A stretch of 64,000 bases of DNA from Acrasis kona. Taxonomy: Eukaryota > Heterolobosea > Eutetramitea > Acrasida > Acrasidae. Each line of letters opens with the position of its first letter. Position 1 is the first letter of the stretch. This document shows, piece after piece, positions 31,388 to 43,303 of the stretch. A program made the translations under genes and the position numbers. Under the pieces are notes generated by a model. The model saw only the letters and a list, made by a program, of their open reading frames with translations. It had not been told where the DNA came from and searched no databases. Location of the stretch: assembly GCA_026419775.2 (NCBI GenBank), contig JAOPGA020001439.1, forward strand, positions 1 to 64,000, read 5' to 3'.

Positions 31388-33241
31388 TTATTTTGTTTTA
31401 ATTTTCAAATCACAAAATGTTCTCAAAGTATTGCTTCTTGCATAAGCCAGTAAATTCCTCTTTACCATTCCAATCTTCTCACAACCACCCTTAACCATCT
31501 TTCCATGTTCCCACATCCCAACATAACCATCGCCACCAACTTTAGTCAACTCTCCAGGACCATGTGGACAATTGTCAAACCAACTTCCTTGATACTTGTA
31601 ACTCTTATCAACACCTTGAGGAGGTACGTAATAAACGGTTCCCTGCCCATGTTTCTTTCCCATGTGAAATGCTCCAATGTAATATTCGTTCAAAGTACTA
31701 CTCACTCCGTGTCCATGTTTTTCTCCATTACACCAATATCCTTTAAAGTAAGTTCCATCCGTATTAAAGCTCTCTCCGTATCCATGTCGAAGATTCTTGA
31801 GAAATTCTCCTCGATAACAATCTCCATTTTCATAAATGTATGTACCAAGACCTTGTCTGAGTCCTTCCGACCAACATCCTTTGTATTGATTTCCGCTCTT
31901 GTATGTATACACTCCGTATCCGCTCCTGCTGTTATCTTTATAATCTCCAGTGTAGACGCTTCCGTCGTCGAACCAACCCGTTCCTTTCCCATGTTTTAGA
32001 TCCAATTGCCATTGTCCACAATATTTGTTTCCATCAACGTATTCGTACAAGCCGATTCCATTCCGATATCCTTGCCACCATTCTCCGACGTAATAGTTTC
32101 CGGTTGAGTATGTGTAGGATCCTATTCCATGACGGTTGGTAATGAATTCTCCTTCGTATCGACTTCCGTCGTGGTATATTTTGATTTGATATGTTGGTAG
32201 TGTTTTTGCTTTTTCGAGAATGGCTTGAGCGTCGATGGCATAAATTTCTGGATGTTGATTATTGAGTCTTTTGGTCTGGAGGATGTGGGGAGCTAAATTG
32301 ATGATTCTTGTTTCTTTGAGGAATTGATCAAGTTTGTTGGTGGTGCTTAATTGATATTCTAATTGTACGAGTTTGCGTTGAGTGGCTTCTTTTTCAATGT
32401 TGAACTGTACTTGTAGTTGGATCAATTGTGACTTGTAGATGGATGTTAGTGCTTTTTGATGTTGCTCCATTTTTCTGTACATGGTGGAGTGGAAGTGGGC
32501 TGCCTGGTGTTAATTAGCAAACAATTTGAATCAGTTACTTACATTTGAAAGTTCGGAGATGGAGATGGAATCATCTTGTTTTTGTGTATAAAATGTCAAA
32601 AGTTCAATTAAATCTTGTTTTAGTGATTCACTCTGTGATAAACAAAATTCCTTAAAGTGGGTTGGCAGATCTAACATGTTTAGCTTCGTGAAATGAAAAT
32701 CGTACCTGATGCGCTTGAAACAATGTTTGGTGGTTTCCACCCTCCAAATCTTTTGAATGCTTTTATAAACTTGTCAGAACAATCATGATGATTGCTTGTT
32801 ATTATATCAGATGATATTAGCATGGCTAACTCATACAATGATGGATGCATGAAAAATTTCAAATAATCTGTAGGTAATTTATTAGGACTTTGGTTAATTA
32901 ATCACGTAACACGCACTAACTTACGGAAAAGCACCTTCTGAAATAAATTCATCCGTTCTGTATTCATTCAAGTTGGGTTGTTGCTCAATTTGTTGTTCTA
33001 TATGCCCATCACGTGTAGGTTCCGTGGTGTGGAATTCATACTTTGCTTCTATATTTTCGCATATTAGGGTGATAACTCTTATTCTATTTACTGTGTGTGT
33101 GACAGGTCACGCAAACAAGCTTCACTCACCCCCACACCTGTTGCAATCATTGATAAACTGATTAGAAATCTCAAGCACCCCAGAAGCGTCACTTGTCAAA
33201 ACAAGACCATGCATCCTTTGGGCCTTTTTAGGTATCCTCAT
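31388..33241 (-). CDS. MORN-repeat protein
   Basis: Five exons (33138-33241, 32925-33077, 32706-32887, 32543-32670, 31388-32503; introns 60, 37, 37 or 35 and 39 nt) give 560 residues. The N-terminal 190 residues are helical and unassigned, and a coiled coil follows around MYRKMEQHQKAL. Residues about 300-540 hold about ten MORN units of the form Y.G.W..G..HG.G....dG (for example KYCGQWQLDLKHGKGTGWF). MORN arrays bind phospholipids or act as rigid scaffolds at membranes and cytoskeletal structures. The start is set by the ATG at 33241, which lies 46 bp from the ATG of the divergent ACBP gene. The first intron is the least certain. Confidence 0.82.
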
Positions 33242-33287
33242 GAATGATTAATGTTTAGTTTGTAAAAATTTGTAAAAGAATTTTAAA
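33242..33287. promoter_or_regulatory. 46-bp bidirectional promoter
   Basis: The start codons of the MORN gene (minus) and the ACBP gene (plus) are separated by only 46 AT-rich bases, so both transcripts must start within or beside each other. No TATA-like block distinguishes the two directions by eye. Confidence 0.6.
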
Positions 33288-33627
33288 ATGACAGATCAAG
33301 AGACTGAGTTCAAAAGGGCACAAGAGTATATCCAAAAGGCCCCATCTAATGGTGACACTAGCAACGAAGATAAATTGAAGTACTACGCATACTACAAGCA
33401 GGCTACAGAAGGACCTGCGACTGGAAAGAGACCAGGTGTATTCGATTTAGTTGCGGTATTGAACAAACGTTATAAATCTAATTGTTGTTTAGAGATATAA
33501 ATATGACGCTTGGGCAAAACTAGGAAAATTATCCAAAGAGGAAGCAATGGCCGGGTACGTCAAGACTTTGGAGCAGTCGGCACCTGAGTGGAGAAAATAT
33601 TTTGAACAGACAACCTCTAAACTTTAA
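33288..33627 (+). CDS. ACBP: Acyl-CoA-binding protein
   Basis: Two exons (33288-33455, 33493-33627; intron 37 nt) give 100 residues, a single ACBP domain. Signatures: EFKRAQEYIQKAP, LKYYAYYKQATEGPATGKRPGVFDL and YKYDAWAKLGKLSKEEAMAGYV. The Tyr and Lys residues that hold the acyl-CoA are kept. The protein binds long-chain acyl-CoA esters in the cytosol and feeds them to lipid synthesis or oxidation. A short C-terminal extension (EWRKYFEQTTSKL) goes beyond the usual 86-92 residues. Confidence 0.95.
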
Positions 33628-33882
33628 AATAAAATATAAGAGTTTAGATCAACCGCACATCACCTTTCAATCTCAATGACTTGATCAAAACATTTACATA
33701 ATAGCAAATAGAAGATATTGAAGTTATGGTGAGGTGGAGGAACAAAGTGGGCCCACCTCACTATATTAACATACCCCTTCTTCTGATGTAGTCTTCTTAT
33801 TTTGGTTGTTTGGTGTCGGAACTTTCTTTTGTAACACTTCCTGGCTTTTCATTGTCATGTTATTTTTGACTAGTATAAACAA

Positions 33883-34370
33883 ATGAGGGTAAAAATAACA
33901 ATAGCTTCAGCCTGCAATCTTTCTGCTGCAAGGTCTGATGGTACTTCGTCTGCTTGTGTTGTTGTATACGAAGAAGTATGTTCAATTTTTTTTGTGTCTA
34001 ACAAAATTAGGCAGGTACATACAAATCTCGCAGGAGAACTAAGACGATAAAGAAGAATTTAGCACCAAACTATGAAGAGAATTTCATATTCGAACTAATA
34101 GAACCACCTACAGAAACAAGCTTTAATTTTCATGTATTCGATTATGATACATTTGGCAAAGGAAAAAGGCAACTTGGACATTCATTTCTCTACTTTTCAG
34201 ATATTACATGTCCACAGGGTCACGAAACCTCTTTAGACCTTCCCTTGATTGACGGTGGACGAGGTGTTTTAAAGATTAGAATCAAACCCCTAGACTTTAG
34301 TCTTGGACTTGCTGACAAGTTTGAGCTTCCAGCTTCACCAGCCACAAAATCACTCTTGACGAATCTCTAA
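33883..34370 (+). CDS. Single C2-domain protein
   Basis: Two exons (33883-33975, 34011-34370; intron 35 nt) give 150 residues. The pattern is that of a C2 beta sandwich: MRVKITIASACNLSAARSDGTSSACVVV, then YKSRRRTKTIKKNLAPNYEENFIFE, then FNFHVFDYDTFGKGKRQLGHSF. The first calcium loop keeps D at SDG and the second has YDTFGKGK, so calcium binding may be partial. Likely recruited to acidic membranes. It is missing from simple open-frame lists because the intron splits it. Confidence 0.8.
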
Positions 34371-34578
34371 AAAGCAGAGCATTAGGTTGAACCAATGTAA
34401 GGTGTGCCCTGAGAAGAGGTTAGGTTGTAGTTTTTTAAAGTACATTAAATATAATTCTTCACTCAATCAGAAAAAGAAGTAAATTTATCTACATCCCTCA
34501 TAATGAGTCGCCTAACTTTGAGTTGTCCCGGAGTGCATGCCACCAAGGATGAACAATTGCTCATTTCGTTGAACAAAG

Positions 34579-34950
34579 TCATTTATTTTGTTCGTGTTTG
34601 TTATTTATATAGCTTGTTGTATAGTGACTCGAGAATCCAATTGCTCTTTGTCCGTCTCTATCCATATTCTTTTCGGGTGATGTAGATTTTCTTAATATAT
34701 ATTGTTTACGGTGGTGTCTGGAACTGGGAATTTGTATTCCGTTATCAAATCCTTTCTTTGGATATAGCGATGGGCTCGTGCTGCGTGTTGTTATACTCCT
34801 CGACTCCCAGCTCTTATTTTTTGGGTTATGTTTCGAAATTGGAGAGGGATATAGGTTGCTGTCATCAAAGAATACATCTACGCAAAATCCATCCTCCACA
34901 TTGTTCCCTTTATTACCTTCAACATTCCCAGGCTCTATGGATAGCGTTGT
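34579..34950 (-). CDS. Small Ser/Lys-rich hypothetical protein
   Basis: About 125 residues, no introns, rich in Ser, Asn, Lys and Arg, low in hydrophobics (SRSITTRSTSPSLYPKK). It is probably disordered. No domain is recognised. The frame is long for its composition and stays open, but there is no other support. A chance frame is possible. Confidence 0.3.
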   Translation of the reverse strand, partial: TTLSIEPGNVEGNKGNNVEDGFCVDVFFDDSNLYPSPISKHNPKNKSWESRSITTRSTSPSLYPKKGFDNGIQIPSSRHHRKQYILRKSTSPEKNMDRDGQRAIGFSSHYTTSYINNKHEQNK

Positions 34951-34956
34951 GAACAT

Positions 34957-35209
34957 TAAATTTTACAGAATAATTAAAAATATACTGTAAAGTCTCGAAT
35001 CTGGAAACTAGCTCGGACAATTATTACTCTTGTGAGTCTCTGGAATTCGATGCACATGGGGCGATAATTATCTGTGATTGGTAGGAATGGGTATTTGTTT
35101 CTCAAAAGGGAGCTCAGTTCCTCTATTTGCGTCATCAACACTTTCTTGATACATACCTAATCTTTGATGGGGAAGTGAAATCAAATACAATAACACATTG
35201 TTTATTTAA
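34957..35209. other. Spacer with no gene seen
   Basis: About 250 bases between the Ser/Lys-rich frame and the 3' end of the aldo/keto reductase. Nothing recognisable. Confidence 0.35.
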
Positions 35210-36972
35210 CTACAAATCTTCATCATTGTCCAAACTTCTTCTGGGTTGACCCTCCATTGGCTCGTCACTCTCTTCAAAGTTAATTGTACGCCACTCAGCC
35301 TTCTCCATCAGGTCCTTAACTCCCTTTTCACTTACATGTTCACCAATGCTGACGACCAGATCATCAATCTGACTTTCATGTCTAGGATCTGTCAATACAC
35401 AATCTACTCCACTTGAAAGTAATGTTCTCATGACTTTTTTGGACATGGTTTCGCTTCCAATTAATTCGGGACAAAGTTCATCAACATGTTTTTTTGCGTT
35501 ACGTACTTCGAACAAGTGCTTCTCCTTTAGTAACGTTGTGTAATCTCTAATCATTTTGGTGCACAACTAAAAATGTTAATGACACAATGTGAGTGAATGT
35601 GACGTACGTAATTATACTGAACCAACCATTGAGAATACTTCTTTCCCATTTGACTCTTTCTTAATTTTTCATGTGCGTAATGTAACTCTGGTCTAATTCT
35701 ATTCTCCAAAACATTTTCAAAAGTGTGAAGCGTGTCTAACCGGCTCAAGTTTCCTGATAAAATCATTCCCCATCTCAGCGCTCCAATGTGAGGTAATTTG
35801 TGGTTTTCTCCTTTGGCAATGTCGGTTGGGAAGTCATCAGCGTCGGGAAGTGTTTGTTCGTACCTGATGGTCTCGTTCATGCTGTCCATGAAAACGTTTA
35901 ATGCTGTTTCTTGGTTTGGATCCTGAAGGGTGGGTTCGAAGGAATGTGTATCGTTCTCCACTCTGACATCAACGAATTTGACTGATTTCCCACCAGGTAG
36001 GATGGCATGGAGCGGTCTGTGTCCGATGGTAGAAATGTTGTAATGTTGAGCGTTTTGAAATAAATTGTCGGTGGATCCATTGTATGCACGATGTTGGTAG
36101 GGTTGCTTCTCTACGAAATTGTATGGGAATGAAATGTATTCAAAGTGATGATCTTCACCTCCTGCCTTGATTGCAACGTCCAAGTATTGCTTTAATGTGA
36201 ACTTGCGCCTTGATTGATCGGGAAGGAACCTTGAGTGAATTCCGTATCTTTGGATCTGACCTTCTTGGACTAGTTGTTCCATGTAACTAAAGGCTTCTTC
36301 AATCTTGTTGGAGAACGTTGCGTCGTCGTCGTCATCTGCATATTGAATCTCAGGATCAGTCAAGTATAAAATGTCAATAGTGTCCATGTGTAACAACTCT
36401 TTTAGGAGTGCTAGTTGGTCTTTGATGGATGAGGGTGCGATGGAGTGGTCTTTTGTTGGATCAAAGTGAACGATGTTTATGCTGTCGCGACCGGTTGGTT
36501 CATGGTACCCAACTTGACTTGTAATGATGATCTCATCTCTCTTTAAAACATTTTCTTCAATCATTCCGTTGAGGACGACAGCACACAGCTCTTGGCCAAT
36601 TACATTATTTGGATCAATGTGTACAACGTTGCATCCTGATTGTAGGGCAAATTGTCTATAACGTCAATATCTCATCATTACACAACTTACAGAGCCACTT
36701 GATAGTTTTTATTATTATTACTGACTTGTGTGGAATCAAAGCCAACTCTTCCAATCGTCCAATTGCTACGTTTCGATACAGAGGGTGTCCTTGTTATAGC
36801 ATTTTCAGCAAACATTTGCAGTCTTTTAAAAAGTTAGAATTAACATTCAAAACGGTACACACTTGTCCAAATAATAACGTTGGGTTCCTTCGGAGGTAGC
36901 CTTGCCTGCGGCATATTGACGAACATTAAATCTCAAGAAATTCAACTTTGATAAAGATCTCACGTTCAACAT
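35210..36972 (-). CDS. Aldo/keto reductase family protein, probably mitochondrial
   Basis: Four exons (36863-36972, 36691-36822, 35608-36655, 35210-35566; introns 40, 35 and 41 nt) give 548 residues. The first 25 residues (MLNVRSLSKLNFLRFNVRQYA) are basic and amphipathic, a typical mitochondrial presequence. The following barrel shows aldo/keto reductase features: IGRVGFDSTQV, RDEIIITSQVGY, then DILYLTDPEIQ and a long insertion. It is longer than usual AKRs (about 320), because of extra C-terminal helices (residues 400-548). The active-site Tyr/Lys/His set cannot be placed with confidence, so activity is open. Substrate unknown. Confidence 0.7.
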
Positions 36973-37051
36973 CTTGTTTCTTTTTATAATCTCTTGTGGA
37001 TATTTTATTACAAAAGATGCAAAAACATGTGAACATTAAAAAACATATTTA

Positions 37052-40000
37052 TTAGAATAGTAAAACAGTAACAATAACTACAATCAACATGCTGCACCAT
37101 TGTTTCAAGCTTCCAGCGCTAGATGCAACCTCGGTAAACTCAAAGTCATCATTATCACTAGTGAAGTAACCCTTGTTTTGAGATGGTTGCCAAGGATCAG
37201 TGTCGTTCCAATAATACATCAAACCATAGAATTGCAAATCCTTATCTGAGCAGGACTCACTTGGTGTCAACTGTACAACTTGACTTCCAGTACCAGCAGT
37301 AATCCATGTCTCTGTCGAACCAATGGATTCATTCCTGCACTTTGCTTCCCATCTCATCTTGTAAATACCAGAGTTGGTGTGCATCCATTTGGAAACACCA
37401 CTCCATAAAGCCTTCAAGTTCAAGTTCTTGGAACTACCGTCATCAGTGGCATCAAAGTTAAAGATCATTGCTTTGGTCCTGTCGCTTAGTTGATTTACAA
37501 TCATGGCAGGTACGCTGCTTCCATCACTCTGTGTCAATGACCCCTGAGCAGATACATAAGGACCAGAAACACCAGTTGATAACAAACTACCAGATTTGAC
37601 GTCAAAAGTCTTTGCGCCGACGCTATAGGTAGTGGGATGATTTTCGTTGGAGATTACCAATTTGGAATCCAAAGATGTTGGTTTCACAACTCCATTCGTA
37701 CCAAAGATCCAATTCATGCGATCTGGTTTTTCGTTACCCTTCTCGTCCCATCTTCCTGGACATCCTTCGGTACTGACGATTGCCATGTCTGTGAAATTAT
37801 CAGATTTGGCCCAAATGTTCAAATTATTAGCTTCGCGATCGCTCAGCACGCTGACGCCAGGTAACACGATGAAACGAATCAAATCGGCAAAGTACTTGAC
37901 GCTCAAATCTCCCTTACCAGTCGGATCGTTTGGAACGGTATCGTTAAATACGTGATAGAGCGGTCCGTAATCTTGTAATCCTTCGTCCCATGCGACCATA
38001 CGCGAATGAGTGTATCCGATCGATTCCAACAAATCTGCAACTCTTTGTACTTTTCCATAATGAGATGGATCGACGAGTGCCGTTTTCGATGAATTCCAAA
38101 CGGCGACCACTCCTTGGAATGCACCCAATCTTGAAATGGGCAATAAATTTTCCCATTGGATCATGGTGCCGACCGGTTGGTTAGCTTGTACGGACGTGGG
38201 TAATGTCTTTGGTTGAACTGGCCACGACAATAACACGTTGAGCGTGCTGCTTTGCGTATCGAAATTTGGACATTTGATGGATGCTCTGTAGTAATAATGT
38301 TGGCCTTGACTGCTGCTTAGGTATAATGAATTCTTGATGGAGTAATCAGTTAATTTCAACGTTGTTTTGGTCCATCCGATTCCGTTTACATAAGTGGCTC
38401 CCTTGGCATAAACCTTATTGTCGTCCTCGCTCAACAACTCTACTTTGAGAACGCAGCGTTGACCTGCTGGCGTGGTGCTCGTGTCGAATTTAATGGCCAC
38501 TTCGGTTCCCTTCAAATCAGGTACCAAATCAACATTTGTTTTGTCGTAAACGAATTGAACGAATGGTTTCAATGGTTCGTTGATCAAGAAGATGCGTAAA
38601 TCATTTGGTCCCAAATTGATGATCAAATCACCATTGCTAGATGCGCTGTACACTCTTCTGTTATCCAATAGATCCTTGATGGTCATTCCGACGATGCTTG
38701 GCATTGTGAATTTCACATTTTGTGTGGTGGAGTAATCGTCCCAATTGTGAATGTACAAAATCTTCATGTCGTCGAACGTGTCGATCAGGTAGGATTGGAC
38801 CATGGCGCTACCTTCGACGCTAATGTCAGATTGCATGTTCAATCCCTTATCGGTCAAGAACAATCCCTTGTAGTACATGTAATGGTTGGTCCAACATTGT
38901 AATTTCTCACAATTGGTATCTCCCAATGAGAATGTGCTGATGATTGCTTTTGCTTTTTCGTGTTTCTTCTCTACGATTCCAGGCACCAATAAATTGTTTT
39001 CGCGTTGCAACAGCATGTTGACCAGCGTGTGTCCAGATGTGACCATTACTTTGTGATATTTCCAAACGCCGAACCATGTGGATTGGAACGCTCTCATGGG
39101 TAACATTGTTTGAGTGGGCTGTAATTCGACCGTGCTATATTTGCTCATGGCTACGTTATAGGTGGTGACCGTGTCTTGATAGGCATTTACGGTTTCTGGT
39201 TTGATACCAAAGATGGTGTCCATCATTGGAACGAAATCATCATGCTTGTTCACGTAGTAATCTTCGTATCCTGGTAAATCACATTCGCTGTATACGTTTA
39301 CGCCCGATGGTAACACTTTATCGTTGATGAATTGTAGATCGCCCTTGTTCATGCGTTGATTTCTTGGCAAGACCAACACTTTGATTTGTTTGTACTCTCC
39401 GGCGTATAATTGAGTATCGTTACAAGAAACGACAACGTAGACCTAAACGTGTCATGGGACCCCAGATACCAGCCATGTTGTTTTGGTAACGATTGTACAT
39501 TTGATCCACGGTGGATGGCCAGTAGAATCCAACATCATAGGATGCGAAATGCAAAGATGTGAAAAGTTTTGGTAAATGTTGTTCGATCAATGCTACTTGG
39601 TAGAAGAGCTCCAACATGTATTGATATGACTTCTTTGGTTCTCTGTATCTCTTCAAGATGCCGAATCCATATTCTCTCACCGTGATGTAATCACGATCGG
39701 GCCATGTGAAAATGTGTACACCAATGATACCCGACGTGTAAGCTTCCCATGCATTGTTACGTAACAACTTTCCTTGACGATCTTCTGGATCGTCGAATCC
39801 AATGTAACCAGCATCAGTGGACGATGAACCAGTTTCAGTGTAGACGGTTGGTAGACCTGTTCTCTTTGCGTATTCGATACCGAATGTGGCAGTACGAAGT
39901 TCGTTACCGGGGTAGGATGATGGGTAATTGTTAATGGCCCAGAAGGCTAGAGGAGCTCCAGCTGCAGCACATGCATATGCAATCTTTTTGTTGTCTTCTG

Positions 40001-40991
40001 CTTGGTACATCCAATCGACACCTCCGAAAATCATACCGACCATGGAATATGTTAACAAGTGGTTTGGATCGGCTTGGCGAACGGCCTTGACACCTTGTGC
40101 GATAAAGTTGGCTACGTTGTCTTCTCTCCATTGGACTAGATCGGCCCATGCTGGATCGTCACGATCGTATGTGATTGGCATCATGACGGCGTCGAAGCTC
40201 TTGTAGTCCTTCTTCCATATGGAGTTCATTTCTTGAATGTTGTTGTCGTACTTATCGGTTAGATACTTGTGGAATGAATCTAATGAACTTTGCTCGTAAC
40301 CGTCGAAACGGAATGACCATAGACCTAAGAAACCATACTGTGGATCGTTAATGTTTTTTGTAATGAATTGTCAACTTACTTCGTTACCAACAACCCAACC
40401 GGTGATGGCCTTGCTGTTCTTGTAACGTCCTGAGACAGCTGCCAAGAACTTGCAGTACTTTTCAATACTCTTTGGATGTGTGAAACTCATCACGTCACTA
40501 ACCCAGTACTCATCGAAGATGTAAGTCTCTGGGAGAACTTCTAGACCAGGAGCGGGACTTGGGGGATGGATACTGAACCAACCTCCGTCGGATAAATTAG
40601 CGGCCTTTTGACCTGGGTGACCCAAGAAGTAGTTCGGTGGCCATTGGTAGCCGATAAGCACGAGCATCTTCATGTCATATTGCTCACAAATGTTCACCAA
40701 GAAATCGAAACGTTCCCATTTATAAATACCTTCTCCGTCACTCTCAATGTCTCTCCATGCAAAATCAACACGAACGGAGTTGATGTTGGCCTTTCTCATC
40801 TCACGAAGATCGTATTCGATTTGGGGATATGTGATCCATTGACCGATATCTTGAACAAATGTCTGGTAGGATATACCTCTTGGAATAAAGCTCTTTCCCT
40901 TATCGTTGTCATAAAAATAGCCGTCCTTCATTATTATGAAGCAGTTGGCTACTACCAACAAGGATAGCAGCGCTATAAGACTGACTCTCAT
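37052..40991 (-). CDS. Secreted or GPI-anchored glycoside hydrolase (clan GH-A)
   Basis: Exon 1 is 40380-40991 (intron 40338-40379, 42 nt), then exon 2 to 37052; about 1300 residues. A signal peptide (MRVSLIALLSLLVVANC) leads into a (beta/alpha)8-type domain: RGISYQTF, VRVDFAWRDIE, the acid/base Glu in WVVGNEYGF and a likely nucleophile in VYTETGSS. The closest named groups are GH42- and GH5-like enzymes. Large beta-rich domains follow, and the end SLKQWCSMLIVVIVTVLLF is hydrophobic, as in a GPI signal. Near 39440 the frame shifts by one base (one extra G); no intron fits. It is either an indel in the assembly or a broken gene. Probably digests bacterial or plant polysaccharide. Confidence 0.75.
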
Positions 40992-41452
40992 TGATTTTGT
41001 TTTTTCTGTTAACTTGCAATCAACAAGAACGGAACGTTAAATCAACAAATTCCGACTAACAGGTTGTTTTTAGATTACCTGACTGCAAATTTTACTTGTT
41101 TGGCGAAACTGTCATAAAATATTTGACAGTGACGGGGGATGGATAATATTTTGAACATTTTAGGTTTTGCTTGTAATCAACAGCTAATTTATTTTTATTT
41201 TGTTATCACCCAACAGGTTGCGAAGCATGATGGGATAAAGCACCTTCGGAAAACAAGAGTATATGGGATCTGCTACATATAAACTTTCTTACTTTATTTC
41301 ACTAGCTCACGGGAGTTTTTTGTATGCTACTCTCCATACATTCACTGAGCAATGAAAATATGGGTAATTATGCATGTGAGTGGGATGGCTATATTATGAG
41401 TGGAAATGAACAAATATCGAGAATATAAGAGAATAAATATTTTAATCAAAAA
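40992..41452. other. Gene-free spacer
   Basis: About 460 bases between the hydrolase start and the F-box 3' end. AT-rich; no RNA gene or repeat seen. Confidence 0.45.
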
Positions 41453-42821
41453 TTAAATTTTTCGAAATCTGATCTCGACCTTTTCATTTTCATAATCAAC
41501 GATACGAACGCAACCCTTGTCGATATCTGCGTAAAATTGCCACACCCCATCGTCTATTTTGAAGTCAATCTCATGTCCATTAAAACTAATGGTATCACTT
41601 CCAACACATATCATTACAAACTTTTCTTCTTCTTCTTCATAAAAAAAGCACCAAATCCTTTATTTCTTCATCCAGACCACCACTTCGGAGAAGTATCTTT
41701 CCTTTATGTTCAGCCCACATGATTTGTTTTTTGTTTGCTTCATTTAGCAGGCCTACAGTGAAACATCCTTTCATGCAAAATACAATACAATTATTATGCT
41801 CTAGATCCACAGGCATTGAACTACACACAAATACAAAACCACTACAACTACAACAGGTTCTTTGATCACTATAATAACCTCGCGTACTAAACGGACCATG
41901 AGCTAATGCTCTTTTTAGTAAATAATCAGATATAACAACAGGCTGCATTTTTTTATTTATAATATTAAAGAATTCGTCAAACTTTATTGATGTTTTGGTC
42001 CAGAACAATTTCGTAAGCATTGTAATGATTGTAAACCCATCTAATTTCCCATCAAAAAGAATCTTTTGCAGGACATTCAATGCATCCGTTGATAGATCAA
42101 CAATCATTTCGTGTATCTCGTCATCAAAGTAAGAACATAACATAACGGAGGGCATATTACCGAGCTGAAAAGATATTACAGCATCAGTGCAGTAGTCTTC
42201 CGTCGAATAATAGCAATTTGCTTCGAATATACATTTGTTGTCATCTGTGAAGTAAACAATATTTTTACCACCATCTAATGGATACTTTGGTCTCTCTATG
42301 AATAGTCGTTGTTTGTACGTCAAGTATAACTTCATGAATGAATGTAGGTGGTCGTGCAGAGATGGGTTTTGTTTAAGGTACTCTTGTATATGTGTGTGGA
42401 GTGCCAGAGTTGCTCTGTAATCCTTTATGTTGTCGAGGGGCATTCTGTTCATCTGTTCCCCAAGTTGTGCAGGGTCTTTATCTTTTGCAAATACTACACT
42501 CTCATGTAGTTCTGTGACGCTTTTCATCCATGATATTACGTGTGACTGGCTCTGTATGTACCTGAATCTTGATATAAATTCGCGGCGCCACAGGGATATA
42601 TATGACCCAGGATTCGAACCGAAAATGGAGGTGTATAGCTCCTTCCATAAAGTGTTGCTTGCAAGTAGATTATGCCATGAAGCACAAACCAACTCCACAG
42701 TTTGAAAGATTTCAATTGGCTGTAAGTATGGGAGAATGATCGATAGAATGTCGGGGCTAATATTATTCGTTTTTAACCTTTTTGCTTCTGGCAACGCACA
42801 ATCATACAACGCTCTTTTCAT
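41453..42821 (-). CDS. F-box protein with a frame break at a T7 run
   Basis: The first open frame runs 42821 to 41637 (394 residues). An F-box lies at residues 21-60 (ISPDILSIILPYLQPIEIFQTVELVCASWHNLLAS), so the protein is likely a substrate receptor of an SCF ubiquitin ligase. The remaining domain is a compact alpha/beta region I do not recognise. At 41641-41647 a run of seven T on the coding strand leads to a stop. With one T fewer the frame continues for about 60 plausible residues (EKFVMICVGSDTISFNG ... VEIRFRKI) to a stop at 41453. The true end is therefore probably 41453, with a homopolymer error or a recent indel. Confidence 0.7.
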
Positions 42822-43069
42822 AGGACATCATGATTTTGTAAAGCGTCATCTGTTTCCAGAATTGGTCTATTTTCTGATTAAGCAGGTTGACATGTCCAAA
42901 GTTATGGCGCAATGCCATACCCTGGACAAGACCAATCATCGATGACGTCGAACAATAGAAAGAATTCTTTCGAATGGAAAGACAAGTTCCGGCATCTGCA
43001 ATCAAATTCAGAATTTGATTTAGGAGTAAAATCTATTTCGGTCAAACCATTGAATTGTTTCGATTTTCC

Positions 43070-43303
43070 ATGAGACCAATACGAATTGGCACAACTGTAT
43101 GGATAATGTATCTATTTATTGCATTTTACCCCATGCCTTCAATCATTATTAATAAGTTTGTGTTTTCGGCTCCTGAGAGAGACGATGATGAACAGACTGC
43201 CAAGTTATTTAAAAATATCTTTTATTATTTCCTCAAAGCGCTCTCTTCTACAGGGTTTGTATTCATAGTTATTCATGCCTGCTTGTATTGCCACCGAGTC
43301 TAG
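43070..43303 (+). CDS. Possible small single-pass membrane protein
   Basis: A 77-residue frame from the ATG at 43070: MRPIRIGTTVWIMYLFIAF contains a likely transmembrane helix, then an acidic stretch PERDDDEQTAKLF. The first 45 residues look like a small organelle membrane subunit. The last third overlaps, on the other strand, the end of the hybrid kinase gene, so the real 3' end may differ (a splice or an earlier end). Tentative. Confidence 0.3.
   Translation: MRPIRIGTTVWIMYLFIAFYPMPSIIINKFVFSAPERDDDEQTAKLFKNIFYYFLKALSSTGFVFIVIHACLYCHRV

Noticed and set aside
32973-33161. Plus-strand Cys-rich frame antisense to the MORN gene 5' end
   Set aside because: The minus strand reads as exons 1-2 of the MORN gene with good splice sites, so this is a shadow.
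34503-34685. Plus-strand frame starting MSRLTLSCPGV
   Set aside because: Short, hydrophobic by chance, overlaps the better minus-strand frame; no domain.
43055-43069. Upstream extension of the small membrane frame
   Set aside because: It needs a TTG start; the first ATG is at 43070.
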